From positions 39,731-103,730 of the forward strand of contig NZ_JADKPO010000017.1 in NCBI RefSeq assembly GCF_015352445.1: a stretch of 64,000 bases of DNA, given 5' to 3'. Below are positions 24,480-34,095 of the stretch, piece by piece. The translations under genes and the position numbers were made by a program. A model generated the notes under the pieces. It made no database searches. It saw nothing but the letters and a program-made list of their open reading frames with translations, and was not told where the DNA came from. The DNA comes from Nocardioides agariphilus (GTDB taxonomy: Bacteria; Actinomycetota; Actinomycetes; Propionibacteriales; Nocardioidaceae). Position 1 is the first letter of the stretch. Each line of letters opens with the position of its first letter.

Positions 24480-26691
24480 GACCACACCGGGCATCACACC
24501 GGGCATCACACCGGGCGTCCCACCGGGCATCACACCGGGCGTCCCACCGGGCATCAAGCCGGGCATCAAGCCGGGCATCACCCACGACCTCACCCTCGAC
24601 ATCGAGGGGATGACCTGCGCGTCGTGCGCCACCCGCATCGAGCGCAAGCTCAACAAGCTCGAGGGCGTCACCGCCACCGTGAGCTATGCGACCGAGCAGG
24701 CCAGGGTCACCTACCCCGAGTCGGTCGGCACCGACGAGCTGCTCGCGACGGTGGCCGCAGCGGGGTACTCCGCGACCCTCGAGCCCGTCGCCGACCGTCA
24801 CCTCGGTGAGCTGGATGCGCTGCGCCGGCGCGCGGTGGTCTCGGCGGTGCTGCTGGTACCCGTCCTCGCGCTGGCGATGGTGCCCGCCCTTCAGTTCGAC
24901 GGCTGGCAGTGGGCCTCGTTGGTCCTGGCCGCCCCGGTAGCGCTGTGGGGTGGATGGCCCTTCCACCGGGCCGCGTGGGCCAACCTGCGGCACGCGGCCA
25001 CCACCATGGACACCCTCGTCTCGATCGGTGTGCTCGCGGCCTTCGGGTGGTCCGTGGTCGTCCTCCTGGTGGGCGACGGCACTCGTCACGTGTACTTCGA
25101 GGTGGCCGCCGCCGTGACGACCTTCCTGCTCGCGGGGCGCTATCTCGAGAGGCGCGCCAAGCGCCGGGCGGGTGAGGCTCTGCGGATGCTGCTCGAGCTC
25201 GGCGCGCGGGAGGCGGTCGTGGTCCGCGAGGGTCGAGAGGTGTCGGTCCCGGTCGGGCAGGTGGTCGTGGGCGAGGAGTTCGTCGTACGTCCGGGCGAGC
25301 GCATCGCCACCGACGGTGTGGTGGTCAGCGGCACCTCCGCCGTCGACGCCTCGATGCTGACCGGCGAGGCCGTGCCGGTCGAGGTCGGGCCCGGGGACGA
25401 GGTCGTCGGCGCCACCCTCAACGCCGGTGGGCGGATCGTGGTCCGGGCCACGCGCGTCGGTGCCGACACCCAGCTGGCCCAGATGGCCCGGCTCGTCGAC
25501 GCCGCCCAGAACGGCAAGGCCGACGTGCAAAGGCTTGCCGACCGGGTGTCGTCGGTGTTCGTGCCCACGGTCGTGATCCTCGCTGCGGGCACGCTGGGGT
25601 TCTGGCTCGGCGCCGGCGGCGGCCCTGACAAGGCCATCACGGCCGCGGTCGCGGTGCTGATCGTGGCCTGCCCCTGCGCACTCGGCCTGGCGACGCCGAC
25701 CGCCCTGATGGTCGGCACCGGGCGCGGAGCCCAGCTCGGCATCCTGGTGCGGGGTCCCGAGGTCCTCGAGGACACCCGTCGGGTCGACACCGTCGTCCTC
25801 GACAAGACCGGCACCCTCACGACGGGCCGGATGACCCTGGTCGACGTGATCGCAGCCGAGGGTTGGTCGGCTGCGGAGGTGCACCGCCTGGCTGCTGCCG
25901 TCGAGGCGGCCTCGGAGCACCCGGTGGGACGGGCCGTGGCCGCGCCCTACGAGGGCCGGTTGCCCGAGGTGAGCGAGTTCGCAGCCGAGGCCGGTGCCGG
26001 TGTGCGCGGTCTGGTCGAGGGCCACCGGGTCGAGGTGGCTCGCGCGAGCACAGGGCTGCCTCCTGACCTGCAGCGAGCGGTCCAGGTGGCCGAGGCGGCA
26101 GCCCACACGACCGCCCAGGTCACCGTCGACGGCGAGCTGGTCGGCGTGCTCGTCGTCGGGGACACGGTGAAGCCGACCTCGGCAGAGGCGGTGCGCGACC
26201 TGCTCGAGCTCGGACTGTGGCCGGTGCTGCTCACCGGCGATAACGAGCGCACCGCCCGGGCCGTGGCCGCCGAGGTCGGCATCGAGGAGGTCATCGCCGG
26301 AGTCCGTCCGGAGGGCAAGGCGGCAGCCATCCAGCGGCTGCAGCACTCCGGGCGGGTCGTGGCGATGGTCGGTGACGGCGTCAACGACGCTCCCGCACTG
26401 GCGACGGCCGACCTCGGGATCGCCATCGGCACCGGTGCGGACGTCGCCGTCGAGGCCGCAGACCTCACCGTGGTCGGGGGCGACCCGCGATCGGCGGCCG
26501 TCGCCGTACGCCTGTCGCGATCGACGCTGCGCACCATCAAGGCCAACCTGGCCTGGGCGTTCGGCTACAACGTGGCTGCCCTACCCCTGGCGGCAGCCGG
26601 CCTGCTCGACCCGATGATCGCGGGAGGGGCGATGGCCCTCTCGAGCGTCGCGGTGGTGACCAACAGCCTGCGCCTGCGCCGGTTCTCCTGA
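24466..26691 (+). CDS. copA: Cu(I)-exporting P1B-type ATPase
   Basis: Membrane copper pump (741 aa). ATG 24466 has GCAGGAG upstream. Residues 8-39 are a Pro-Gly-Ile/Val repeat encoded by a 12-bp minisatellite. They are followed by one HMA domain (GMTCASC, Cys51 and Cys54), transmembrane helices, the actuator motif (MLTGEAVPV), the ion-binding CPC (Cys402, Cys404), the phosphorylation site DKTGT (Asp446), SEHPVG with the P1B histidine, and [10 protein letters not shown]. Last in the csoR-copZ-small protein-copA operon. Copper rather than zinc specificity follows from CPC, the single HMA domain and CsoR. Confidence 0.95.
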   Translation: MVATETTPGITPGITPGVPPGITPGVPPGIKPGIKPGITHDLTLDIEGMTCASCATRIERKLNKLEGVTATVSYATEQARVTYPESVGTDELLATVAAAGYSATLEPVADRHLGELDALRRRAVVSAVLLVPVLALAMVPALQFDGWQWASLVLAAPVALWGGWPFHRAAWANLRHAATTMDTLVSIGVLAAFGWSVVVLLVGDGTRHVYFEVAAAVTTFLLAGRYLERRAKRRAGEALRMLLELGAREAVVVREGREVSVPVGQVVVGEEFVVRPGERIATDGVVVSGTSAVDASMLTGEAVPVEVGPGDEVVGATLNAGGRIVVRATRVGADTQLAQMARLVDAAQNGKADVQRLADRVSSVFVPTVVILAAGTLGFWLGAGGGPDKAITAAVAVLIVACPCALGLATPTALMVGTGRGAQLGILVRGPEVLEDTRRVDTVVLDKTGTLTTGRMTLVDVIAAEGWSAAEVHRLAAAVEAASEHPVGRAVAAPYEGRLPEVSEFAAEAGAGVRGLVEGHRVEVARASTGLPPDLQRAVQVAEAAAHTTAQVTVDGELVGVLVVGDTVKPTSAEAVRDLLELGLWPVLLTGDNERTARAVAAEVGIEEVIAGVRPEGKAAAIQRLQHSGRVVAMVGDGVNDAPALATADLGIAIGTGADVAVEAADLTVVGGDPRSAAVAVRLSRSTLRTIKANLAWAFGYNVAALPLAAAGLLDPMIAGGAMALSSVAVVTNSLRLRRFS
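24487..24582 (+). repeat. Eight 12-bp tandem units inside copA
   Basis: Units of CCGGGCATCACA and variants (CCGGGCGTCCCA, CCGGGCATCAAG) repeat eight times in frame and encode P-G-(I/V)-(T/P/K). A 12-bp unit changes protein length by four residues without a frameshift. The segment is a flexible linker before the HMA domain. Confidence 0.93.
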
Positions 26692-27753
26692 TCAGCAGGT
26701 CGCGAACAGCACCGGCCCGGTGCTCAGGTCGCTGAGGACGTACTGACCCTCCAGCGGGTCGAGGTCGAGCGTCATGACGCGCCCGTCGGCGCGCGCCTTG
26801 TCGAGGGTGAAGCGATCCGCGAAGTCGCCGCCCTGACCGACGGCCGGGCCACTGGCGAGCACCGCACGGCTGTCGGCGTTGGCCCGGGCCTGGTCGACGT
26901 CGGCGAACTCCATCGCCACGCGTACGGCGCCTCCGGCACGAGCGCCCATCGCGAACGCCCGGTAGGGGTCGACGGTGCCGGCTGCGGCGATCAGCTCGGC
27001 GGCCTCTGCCTGGTCCGCGGTGTCGGCGTTGGCCATCGCCAAGGCGCCGCACGCGTAGTCGCCGGTGTAGATCGCGGCGGACAACGGCTGGTCGAGGGCC
27101 TCGGCGACGTCCGAGAGTCCCTTCACCCCGTCGGCGTCGCCGGTCGCCGGGGCGAGGGCCTCCTCGAGGAAGGCCTGCTGGTCCGAGGCCAGCAGCAGGT
27201 GGTCGTCGGCGTCGAGCGCGAGGTAGGCCAGCTCGGGCGTGAGCGCGGGGTCGATGCTCGCCAGCAGGTCGGTCCCACCGGCCCAGACGCCGCCGTCATC
27301 GCTGGGGCGGGCGTAGCCCAGGGCCTCGAGCCGGTCACCGAGGTCGGCGAAGTCGGCGTCGTCGGGGAGCCCGAGGGTCACGACCGCACCCTGGGACGAC
27401 TGGCTGTACAGCTCCCACTCGACGGTCGCCGGCGACCAGCCGAAGTGCTGGTGCAGTGCGGGGGCCGACTCCAGCAGGGCCGACCTGCTGCTGAGGTCGG
27501 CTTCGAAGGCCTCGTCGAGGAAGGCACCGAGGTCGTCGACGCTCGAGCCGGCGTCGACCTGGCTGGCCAGCTCGCGCCGGACGCCGGCCCAGTCGGTCCA
27601 CGACAAGCGCTCCGCGCCCGCGGGCGCGGAGCGCACGGCTCGTGACAGCGCGCTGTCGTCCGACCGTCCGAGCCACACGCCCAGCCCGACGACGGCCAGG
27701 ACCACCGCGCCCACGACGAGGCCGATGACCGGCCGGCCAATCCGATGGGGCAC
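26692..27753 (-). CDS. Membrane-anchored extracytoplasmic protein, unknown function
   Basis: Protein of 353 aa from GTG 27753, preceded by GGAGG. An N-terminal transmembrane anchor (about residues 7-29, VIGLVVGAVVLAVVGLGVWLG) leads to an acidic, Ala/Asp-rich soluble domain that presumably lies outside the cell. A motif WTDWAGVRREL near residue 51 and a C-terminal VLFATC are notable; two Cys residues (TGDYACGAL and the final Cys) could pair. Similar anchored proteins of unknown role are common in Nocardioides. It is convergent with copA and divergent from the MutT1-like gene. Confidence 0.75.
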   Translation of the reverse strand: MPHRIGRPVIGLVVGAVVLAVVGLGVWLGRSDDSALSRAVRSAPAGAERLSWTDWAGVRRELASQVDAGSSVDDLGAFLDEAFEADLSSRSALLESAPALHQHFGWSPATVEWELYSQSSQGAVVTLGLPDDADFADLGDRLEALGYARPSDDGGVWAGGTDLLASIDPALTPELAYLALDADDHLLLASDQQAFLEEALAPATGDADGVKGLSDVAEALDQPLSAAIYTGDYACGALAMANADTADQAEAAELIAAAGTVDPYRAFAMGARAGGAVRVAMEFADVDQARANADSRAVLASGPAVGQGGDFADRFTLDKARADGRVMTLDLDPLEGQYVLSDLSTGPVLFATC

Positions 27754-27795
27754 ACACCCTCCAACACCGTTCGTGGGTGATGTGAGACTACGGCC

Positions 27796-28677
27796 ATGTC
27801 TCCGACTGCCCGGGTGAGCCGGGACGTCCCAGATCATCTGCCAGATGTCCTGGCCGCCGGGGCAGTCGTCATCCATCGCGACGCCGTGCTGCTGGTGCAC
27901 CGCCCGCGCTACGACGACTGGTCGTTCCCCAAGGGCAAGCTGGACCGCGGTGAGCTGGCTCCCGTGGCGGCCGTCCGGGAGGTGGGCGAGGAGACCGGCG
28001 TGCGAGTGCGGCTCGGCGCGCCGTTGAGCTCTCAGCGCTACCCGAACGGCTCGCGGATGAAGACCGTCTTCTACTGGCACGGCCGGGTCGTGGGCGACCC
28101 CGGCGTCGAGGACTACGTGGTCAACGAGGAGATCGACGAGGTGGCGTGGGTGCCGCTGAGCAAGGCGCGCAAGCGGCTCAGCCACACCTTCGACCACGAC
28201 ACTCTCGAGGAGGCGCTGAGCACCGAGTGGCGCACGCGGTCCCTGATCGTCGTACGCCACAGCCACGCCCGCACTCGCAAGTCCTGGCGCAAGGACGACC
28301 GACTACGGCCCCTGCTCGCCGAAGGTCACCGCCAGGCGGCCAGGTTGGTGCCGCTCCTGCATGCTTACGCACCCACCCGGTTGGTCAGCTCGAGCAGCGT
28401 GCGCTGTGTGCAGACCCTGACGCCGTACGCCGAGTCGTGCGGCTGGCCGCTCCAGCGGACCGACGCGCTGAGCGAGGAGGACGCCACGGTGGAGTCCGTG
28501 GTCGAGGTCGTCGACGAACTGCTCGACGGCAAGGAGTCGGCGGTGCTGTGCACGCACCGGCCGGTGCTGCCAGCGGTCCTCGACGCGCTCGGGGTCGACA
28601 CCGAGAAGCTGGCGCCGGGAGAGCTGGTCGTGGTGCATCACCGCAAGGGAAAGGTGACCGCGTTCGAGCGGTACTGA
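27796..28677 (+). CDS. mutT1: MutT1-like NUDIX hydrolase with histidine phosphatase domain
   Basis: Two-domain cytosolic protein (293 aa). Residues about 15-140 form a NUDIX domain with a full Nudix box (G-K-L-D-R-G-E ... REVGEETG). Residues about 150-293 form a phosphoglycerate-mutase-like domain beginning RHSHART, with the second His in CTHRP. The arrangement matches mycobacterial MutT1, which hydrolyses 8-oxo-GTP/dGTP and diadenosine polyphosphates. It precedes the pst operon, a common actinobacterial arrangement near ppk. A small hairpin follows its stop. Confidence 0.9.
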   Translation: MSPTARVSRDVPDHLPDVLAAGAVVIHRDAVLLVHRPRYDDWSFPKGKLDRGELAPVAAVREVGEETGVRVRLGAPLSSQRYPNGSRMKTVFYWHGRVVGDPGVEDYVVNEEIDEVAWVPLSKARKRLSHTFDHDTLEEALSTEWRTRSLIVVRHSHARTRKSWRKDDRLRPLLAEGHRQAARLVPLLHAYAPTRLVSSSSVRCVQTLTPYAESCGWPLQRTDALSEEDATVESVVEVVDELLDGKESAVLCTHRPVLPAVLDALGVDTEKLAPGELVVVHHRKGKVTAFERY

Positions 28678-28697
28678 GAGGCGCCTCACACGCCTCT
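28677..28697 (+). terminator. Short hairpin after mutT1
   Basis: AGAGGCG (28677-28683) pairs with CGCCTCT (28691-28697) around a 7-nt loop directly at the stop codon. It is probably a terminator or transcript end separating mutT1 from pstS. Confidence 0.5.
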
Positions 28698-28725
28698 GGA
28701 CACCTTCGTCCAACCGCCGGTCCTC

Positions 28726-28747
28726 GTTCACCCTCCGTTCACCGTCG
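28726..28747 (+). promoter_or_regulatory. PHO box before pstS
   Basis: Two 11-bp direct repeat units, GTTCACCCTCC (28726-28736) and GTTCACCGTCG (28737-28747), match the PhoP-binding direct repeats described in Streptomyces. They lie about 95 nt before the pstS start, fitting activation of the pst operon on phosphate starvation. Confidence 0.85.
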
Positions 28748-28842
28748 ACCCCGGAACCGGACACCTACTCTCCCTACGTTCGCTGATGTCAGAGCCGTGT
28801 TCGGCGCCCGCCGCACTCGACCCCAACATCAGGAGTAACCAA

Positions 28843-29967
28843 GTGAGAAGCACCTCCATCCGCCGCCGCGTGATCCCCACCGTGGCAGCGTTCGCCCTGG
28901 CCCTCGCGGTCACGGCCTGCGGTGCAGGCAACGAGTCCGACGCTGGTGGCGACAGCTCCGCCGGCGGCGGCAGCGGCGGTGACCCCGTCACCCTCGACGG
29001 CGGCGGTTCGACTGCGCAGGCCAAGGCCCAGGCAGCCTGGCGCGCCGCCTACCAAGACGACTCGGGCAACACCGTCAACTACGAAGAGGTCGGCTCGGGC
29101 ACCGGCCGCGAGAACTTCAACAGCGGCGCCTACGTGTTCGCCGGCAGTGACTCCTACCTCAACGACGACGAGGGCGAGCTGAGCGCCGCCAAGGAGCGCT
29201 GCGGCGGCTCCGACCCGATCGAGGTCCCGGCCTACGTCAGCCCGATCGCGGTGGCCTTCAACCTGGGCGAGGACATCCTCTCGCTCAACTTGTCGGCCGA
29301 GACGATCGCCAACATCTTCAACGGCACCATCACCAAGTGGAACGACGACGCGATCGCCACCGACAACCCCGACGTCGAGCTGCCGGACACCGCGATCTCG
29401 ATCATCCACCGCTCCGACGACTCGGGGACGACGAAGAACTTCACCGAGTACCTCTCGGCCGCCAGCAACGGCGCCTGGGCCGACGACGCCGACGGCCTGT
29501 GGCCCGAGGGTCTGCCCGGCCAGGGCCTCGAAGGCACCTCCGGCGTGATCGGCGGCATCAGTGACACCGAGGGCGCGATCGGCTACGCCGACGAGAGCGC
29601 CGTCGGCGACCTGGGTGTCGTGTCGATCGGCGTGGGGTCCGCGTTCAACCCGCCCACGGCGGAGGGCGCGGCCCTGGTGGTCGCCGCCTCACCTCGGGCC
29701 GACGGCCGGCCGGACGTCGACATGGCGATCGACATCGACCGCACGATCACCGACGAAGGCGCCTACCCGCTGCTGCTGACCTCCTACGTGATCGCCTGCC
29801 AGACCTACGACGACGAGGCGACCGCGACCGCGGTCAAGGACTACCTCGCCTACATGGTCTCTGCCGACGGACAGCAGGCCGCGGCCGACGAGGCGGGTTC
29901 TGCCCCGCTCGACTCCGCCCTTCAGTCCGAGGCCGCCGGGATCGTCGACAAGATCTCTGCGGGCTGA
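28843..29967 (+). CDS. pstS: Phosphate-binding lipoprotein
   Basis: Periplasm-side phosphate receptor (374 aa) anchored as a lipoprotein: signal peptide of about 25 residues with lipobox VTAC, then a Gly/Ser/Asp linker. The mature domain has the phosphate contacts DGGGSTAQ, GSGTGRENF and RSDDSGTTKNF. GTG 28843 is chosen for AGGAG 7 nt upstream; an earlier in-frame ATG would place an unusable stretch before the signal peptide. It is the first gene of pstSCAB, under a PHO box, and followed by a strong hairpin that may raise its mRNA level over pstCAB. Confidence 0.95.
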   Translation: MRSTSIRRRVIPTVAAFALALAVTACGAGNESDAGGDSSAGGGSGGDPVTLDGGGSTAQAKAQAAWRAAYQDDSGNTVNYEEVGSGTGRENFNSGAYVFAGSDSYLNDDEGELSAAKERCGGSDPIEVPAYVSPIAVAFNLGEDILSLNLSAETIANIFNGTITKWNDDAIATDNPDVELPDTAISIIHRSDDSGTTKNFTEYLSAASNGAWADDADGLWPEGLPGQGLEGTSGVIGGISDTEGAIGYADESAVGDLGVVSIGVGSAFNPPTAEGAALVVAASPRADGRPDVDMAIDIDRTITDEGAYPLLLTSYVIACQTYDDEATATAVKDYLAYMVSADGQQAAADEAGSAPLDSALQSEAAGIVDKISAG

Positions 29968-29989
29968 CACTGAACCAGCACATGTCGGG

Positions 29990-30030
29990 GGTGCGGCGGC
30001 CCAGGCTCTCGGAGCCCGGGTCGCCGCACC
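29990..30030 (+). other. Intercistronic hairpin between pstS and pstC
   Basis: Outer stem GGTGCGGCG (29990-29998) with CGCCGCACC (30022-30030), inner stem GGCTC/GAGCC (30004-30008/30012-30016) with a 3-nt loop. It lies 23 nt after the pstS stop. It may partly terminate or stabilise the pstS mRNA, giving more binding protein than transporter. Confidence 0.75.
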
Positions 30031-30069
30031 GCTGCCCCGGTGAGAAGTACTGAGGAGCACCCACCAGCG

Positions 30070-31026
30070 ATGACCGCCACCTTGAACCCGCCCGAGGCGG
30101 AGCGGAGTGAGAAGCCCGCCTCCCGCCGCGGCGACCGCATCTTCGCGGGACTCGCCCGTGGTGCCGGCCTGACGATCCTGCTGGCCCTGGCTGCGGTCTT
30201 CATCTTCTTGTTCGTCGAGGGATGGAACGGGCTCAACGCCGAGGAGGCGACCTACCGCCCGGCCACGGACTTCCTGGGCTACATCGGGCCGCTCATCCTC
30301 AGCACCATCCTCGCGGCGATCATCGCGTTGATCGTCGCGGTGCCCTTCGCCATCGGCATCGCGCTGTTCATCAGCCACTACGCCCCGCGCCGGCTCGCGA
30401 CTCCTGTCGCCTACGTGATCGACCTGCTCGCCGCCGTACCCTCCGTGGTCTTCGGCCTCTGGGGTGGGCGCTACCTGGCCGACCTCCTGCAGCCCGTCCA
30501 CGTCTGGCTGCACGACAGGCTCGGGTTCCTGCCGTTCTTCGGACCGGACCCCGCATCGCCCAACGGGCGCTCGCTGTTCACCGCCGGCATCGTGCTGGCG
30601 ATCATGATCCTGCCGATCATCACCGCGATCTCGCGGGAGGTGTTCGCCCAGACGCCGCGCCTGCACGAGGAGGCCGCGCTGGCCCTGGGCGCCACGCGCT
30701 GGGAGATGATCCGGTACGCCGTGTTCCCCTACGCCCGCTCGGGCATGGTCTCCGGAGTGATGCTCGGACTCGGTCGAGCCCTGGGCGAGACGATGGCGGT
30801 GGCGATGGTGCTGGCCGTGACTCCGGTGGCCACGCTCAACGTCATCGGCACTGCCTCGCCGGCGACCATCGCCTCCAACATCGCGCTCAACTACAAGGAA
30901 GCCACGCCGAGCCGCCAGTCGTTGCTGATCGCCACCGGCCTGGTGCTGTTCGCGGTGACCTTCGCCATCAACTTCTTCGCGCGCTGGATCGTGGGCCGCA
31001 ACGAGCGCAAGCAGGCCAAGGCATGA
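30070..31026 (+). CDS. pstC: Phosphate ABC transporter permease PstC
   Basis: Inner-membrane permease (318 aa) with six predicted helices, the first near residues 36-57. The EAA-type loop HEEAALALGATRWEMIRYAVFP contacts PstB. ATG 30070 is taken as the start; GAGGAG lies 14 nt upstream, which is rather far, and GTG 30040 is an alternative. Its stop overlaps the pstA start (ATGA). Confidence 0.93.
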   Translation: MTATLNPPEAERSEKPASRRGDRIFAGLARGAGLTILLALAAVFIFLFVEGWNGLNAEEATYRPATDFLGYIGPLILSTILAAIIALIVAVPFAIGIALFISHYAPRRLATPVAYVIDLLAAVPSVVFGLWGGRYLADLLQPVHVWLHDRLGFLPFFGPDPASPNGRSLFTAGIVLAIMILPIITAISREVFAQTPRLHEEAALALGATRWEMIRYAVFPYARSGMVSGVMLGLGRALGETMAVAMVLAVTPVATLNVIGTASPATIASNIALNYKEATPSRQSLLIATGLVLFAVTFAINFFARWIVGRNERKQAKA

Positions 31027-32057
31027 GCAGCACCGTCGCGCTGAGCCACGCGAAGCTGCCCCGGTGGGCGCCGGCCCTCGTCGGCGTCGTCTCGCTCGCG
31101 GCGGCCGGGCTTCCGGCGATGCTGCTGGGCTGGGGTCTGTTCGCCTGGCTGGTCGCCTCTGTCCTGTTGTTCCTGGCCGCCCTGCCCGGCTGGTCGCTCG
31201 TCGTCGAGGGCCGTCGATCCGCTGTCGACCGGCTGATGACCGGTCTGGTGTGGTCGGCCTTCGGCGTCGCCGTGCTGCCGCTGGTCTGGCTGATCTACGT
31301 GGTGGTCGACCAGGGCGCCCAGGCCATCAACGGCGAGTTCTTGACCTACTCGATGCGTGGCGTCATCGGCGACGAGCAGGGCGGCGTCTACCACGCCCTG
31401 ATCGGCACCGTGTTCATCACGCTCGCCGCGACCGTCGTCTCCGTGCCGATCGGGATCCTGACCGCGGTCTACCTGGTCGAGTACGGCGGCAGGTCCAAGC
31501 TAGCGCGCTGGATCACCTTCTTGGTCGACGTGATGACCGGCATCCCCTCGATCGTCGCCGGCCTGTTCGCGCTGGCGCTGGTGGTGCTGATCTTCGGGCC
31601 CGCGTTCCGGATGGGCTTCGGCGGGTCGATCGCCTTGTCGCTGCTGATGATCCCGACTGTCGTGAGGTCGGCCGAGGAGATGTTCCGGCTGGTGCCCATG
31701 GACCTGCGCGAGGCGTCGTACGCTCTCGGCGTCCCGAAGTGGCGCACGATCTTGAAGGTCGTCGTGCCCACCGCCATCGGCGGCGTGATCACCGGCATCG
31801 TGCTGGCGATCTCGCGCGTGATCGGCGAGACGGCGCCGTTGCTCGTCGTCGCCGGCGCCACCGACGGCGTGAACTTCAACCTCTTCGACGGCAGGATGAC
31901 GACACTGCCGGTCTTCATCTACTCGCAGTACGCACAGTCCACCCCGGCCGGGTACCAGCGTGCCTGGGGAGGCGCGCTGGTCCTGATCGCGATCGTGATG
32001 CTGCTCAACCTGATCGCACGACTGCTGGGCAAGCTCCTCGCCCCGAAGAAAGCTTGA
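31023..32057 (+). CDS. pstA: Phosphate ABC transporter permease PstA
   Basis: Second permease (344 aa). The six-helix core includes the loop [22 protein letters not shown]. Two extra hydrophobic segments at residues about 15-55 precede the core and make it longer than E. coli PstA (296 aa). Coupled to pstC by a 4-nt overlap, and followed 10 nt later by pstB. Confidence 0.93.
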   Translation: MSSTVALSHAKLPRWAPALVGVVSLAAAGLPAMLLGWGLFAWLVASVLLFLAALPGWSLVVEGRRSAVDRLMTGLVWSAFGVAVLPLVWLIYVVVDQGAQAINGEFLTYSMRGVIGDEQGGVYHALIGTVFITLAATVVSVPIGILTAVYLVEYGGRSKLARWITFLVDVMTGIPSIVAGLFALALVVLIFGPAFRMGFGGSIALSLLMIPTVVRSAEEMFRLVPMDLREASYALGVPKWRTILKVVVPTAIGGVITGIVLAISRVIGETAPLLVVAGATDGVNFNLFDGRMTTLPVFIYSQYAQSTPAGYQRAWGGALVLIAIVMLLNLIARLLGKLLAPKKA

Positions 32058-32067
32058 GGAACCAACG

Positions 32068-32847
32068 ATGGCCAAGAGCATCGACGTCTCAGACCTGAAC
32101 ATCTACTACGGCGACTTCCTCGCCGTCGAAGGCGTCTCGATGACCATCAAGGCGCGGTCGGTGACCGCGTTCATCGGACCGTCCGGCTGCGGCAAGTCGA
32201 CCATGCTGCGTTCGCTGAACCGCATGCACGAGGTGATCCCGGGCGCTCGCGTCGAGGGCAAGGTGATGGTCGACGGGCAGAGCCTCTACGGGCCTGACGT
32301 CGACCCGGTCGCCGTACGCCGTTCGATCGGCATGGTCTTCCAGCGCCCGAACCCGTTCCCGACGATGTCGATCTACGACAACGTGCTGGCCGGCTCGCGG
32401 CTCAACTCGCGCAAGCTGTCGAAGGCCGACGCCGACGACATCGTGGAGCGCTCGCTGACGCACGCGAACCTGTGGAACGAGGTGAAGGACCGCCTCGGCA
32501 AGCCCGGCCAGGGTCTCTCCGGCGGTCAGCAGCAGCGGCTCTGCATCGCGCGCGCGATCGCGGTCGAGCCCGAGGTGCTGCTGATGGACGAGCCCTGCTC
32601 GGCGCTCGACCCGATCTCGACCTCTGCCATCGAGGACCTGATCCACGAGCTGAAGTCGGACTACACGATCGTGATCGTCACCCACAACATGCAGCAGGCC
32701 GCCCGCGTCTCGGACGAGACCGGCTTCTTCAACCTCAAGGCCGCCGGCCAGCCCGGCCACCTGGTGGAGTTCAACGCCACCAAGAAGATGTTCACCAACC
32801 CCGACGAGCCCGCAACCGAGGCCTACATCTCCGGCCGCTTCGGGTAG
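32068..32847 (+). CDS. pstB: Phosphate ABC transporter ATP-binding protein
   Basis: ATPase (259 aa) with Walker [10 protein letters not shown] (residues 37-45), signature LSGGQQQRL, Walker [13 protein letters not shown] and H-loop VTHNMQQA. The [13 protein letters not shown] segment is specific to PstB. Last gene of pstSCAB. A palindromic repeat that could serve as terminator begins 18 nt after its stop. Confidence 0.97.
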   Translation: MAKSIDVSDLNIYYGDFLAVEGVSMTIKARSVTAFIGPSGCGKSTMLRSLNRMHEVIPGARVEGKVMVDGQSLYGPDVDPVAVRRSIGMVFQRPNPFPTMSIYDNVLAGSRLNSRKLSKADADDIVERSLTHANLWNEVKDRLGKPGQGLSGGQQQRLCIARAIAVEPEVLLMDEPCSALDPISTSAIEDLIHELKSDYTIVIVTHNMQQAARVSDETGFFNLKAAGQPGHLVEFNATKKMFTNPDEPATEAYISGRFG

Positions 32848-32865
32848 GTCGGCGGGGGTGGCTCG

Positions 32866-32925
32866 CCGTCCGTGACGGAAAGCACCATGAGAGGGGCTAC
32901 ACACCAACCGTTGCGTCACGGACGG
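32866..32925. repeat. Left inverted-repeat copy flanking the DUF559-like gene
   Basis: A 60-bp segment that is itself palindromic at its ends (CCGTCCGTGACG, 32866-32877; CGTCACGGACGG, 32914-32925). Its first 56 bp match the reverse complement of 34034-34089 at 48 of 56 positions. It lies between pstB and the start of the AbiEi/DUF559-like gene. Confidence 0.9.
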
Positions 32926-32977
32926 GGCTGTGGATGACGGCCGCTGTGATCGCGAGAGATCCGGCAGGGTTTCGGGA

Positions 32978-34039
32978 GTGCGCGCGACGCCCTACCCGGA
33001 CCTCCCGGTCTTTCACCCCGCCCGACCCGGCCTCGTCGCGCCGGTTCCTCTGGATCCGACCGGGCGTGAGGGGCCCACTCGGGCCCAGGCACGTGGCGGC
33101 CGCTGGCGTCGTACCAGCAAGGGTCTCTACGTGCCGTCAACGGTGGACGGCTCGCTCGTCGACCAACGCATCGTGGAGGCCGCGGCGACGCTGCCGGAGT
33201 ACGGCGGCGTCACCGGGTGGGCGCAGCTGCACTGGATGGGCGGGCGGTGGTTCGGGGGGCTCGAACCCGACGGCCGCACCCCCCGGCCGGTGACGCTGGT
33301 CACCACTCGCAACGACATCCGGCCGCAGGCCGGGTTCCTCGTGTCGGGGGAGCACCTGGACGGATACGAGCTGTTGTGGCATGAGGGCCTCCATGTCACG
33401 ACGAGCGTGCGATCGCTGCTCTTCGAGGTGAGGTTCGCCCGGACGCTCTGGCTGGCCGTCCAGGCGATCGACATGGCGGCGTACTCCGATCTGGTGTCGA
33501 TCGCCGAGCTGGCTGCCTACATCCGAACCCATGTCGGCTGGCCCGGAATCCGGCAGGCCCGCGCGGCCGTGGAGCTGGCTGACGAGAACGCCTGGTCGCC
33601 GCGGGAGACCTGGCTGCGCATGGTGTGGGTGTGCGAGGCCGGCTTTCCCCGGCCACGTCTCAACACGCCTGTCTTCGACCTGCACGGCCGACACCTCGGT
33701 ACGCCCGACCTCCTCGGCGTCGAAGCGGGACTGGTCGGCGAGTACGAGGGCGTCGATGCTCACCTCACCCCACAGGCTCGCCATCACGACATCACCCGGG
33801 AGGAGGCCTTTCGTAGCGTCGGGCTCGAGTACTTCACCAGTGTCGGCCGCGACGCCGGCAACCGGAGAGCGCTGGTATCGCGGATGGAGGCGGCCCGTGC
33901 CCGGGCGTTGTGGCTGCCCCCCGACCAGCGTCGCTGGACCGTCGTACCCCCTGCCTGGTGGGTGCCGACCGAGACCGTTGCCCAGCGCCGGGCCCTGTCA
34001 CCCGACCAGAGACGCCGGTGGTTGGCTCATCGTCAGTGA
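32978..34039 (+). CDS. AbiEi/DUF559-like protein between inverted repeats
   Basis: Protein of 353 aa from GTG 32978 (GTG 32930 is an alternative). The layout parallels 17350-18240: an N-terminal basic winged-helix-like part (GGRWRRTSKGLYVP, GGVTGWAQLHWMGG) and a C-terminal part with residues of a restriction-like fold (GTPDLLGVEAGLVGEYEGVDAH, then RHHDITREEAFRSVGLEYF). Function unknown; such genes are common and variable in actinobacteria. The last two codons and stop lie inside the right inverted repeat, and the left copy lies just upstream, so gene plus repeats form a 1.2-kb unit inserted between pstB and pit. Confidence 0.75.
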   Translation: MRATPYPDLPVFHPARPGLVAPVPLDPTGREGPTRAQARGGRWRRTSKGLYVPSTVDGSLVDQRIVEAAATLPEYGGVTGWAQLHWMGGRWFGGLEPDGRTPRPVTLVTTRNDIRPQAGFLVSGEHLDGYELLWHEGLHVTTSVRSLLFEVRFARTLWLAVQAIDMAAYSDLVSIAELAAYIRTHVGWPGIRQARAAVELADENAWSPRETWLRMVWVCEAGFPRPRLNTPVFDLHGRHLGTPDLLGVEAGLVGEYEGVDAHLTPQARHHDITREEAFRSVGLEYFTSVGRDAGNRRALVSRMEAARARALWLPPDQRRWTVVPPAWWVPTETVAQRRALSPDQRRRWLAHRQ

Positions 34040-34089
34040 CGCAACGGTTGGTGTTCGGCCCCTCGGATGGTGCTTTTCGTCGCGGACGG
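34034..34089. repeat. Right inverted-repeat copy flanking the DUF559-like gene
   Basis: The reverse complement matches 32866-32921 at 48 of 56 bases. It contains the stop codon of the enclosed gene (34037-34039) and ends 6 nt before the 3' end of convergent pit. Confidence 0.9.
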
Positions 34090-34095
34090 CGGAGG

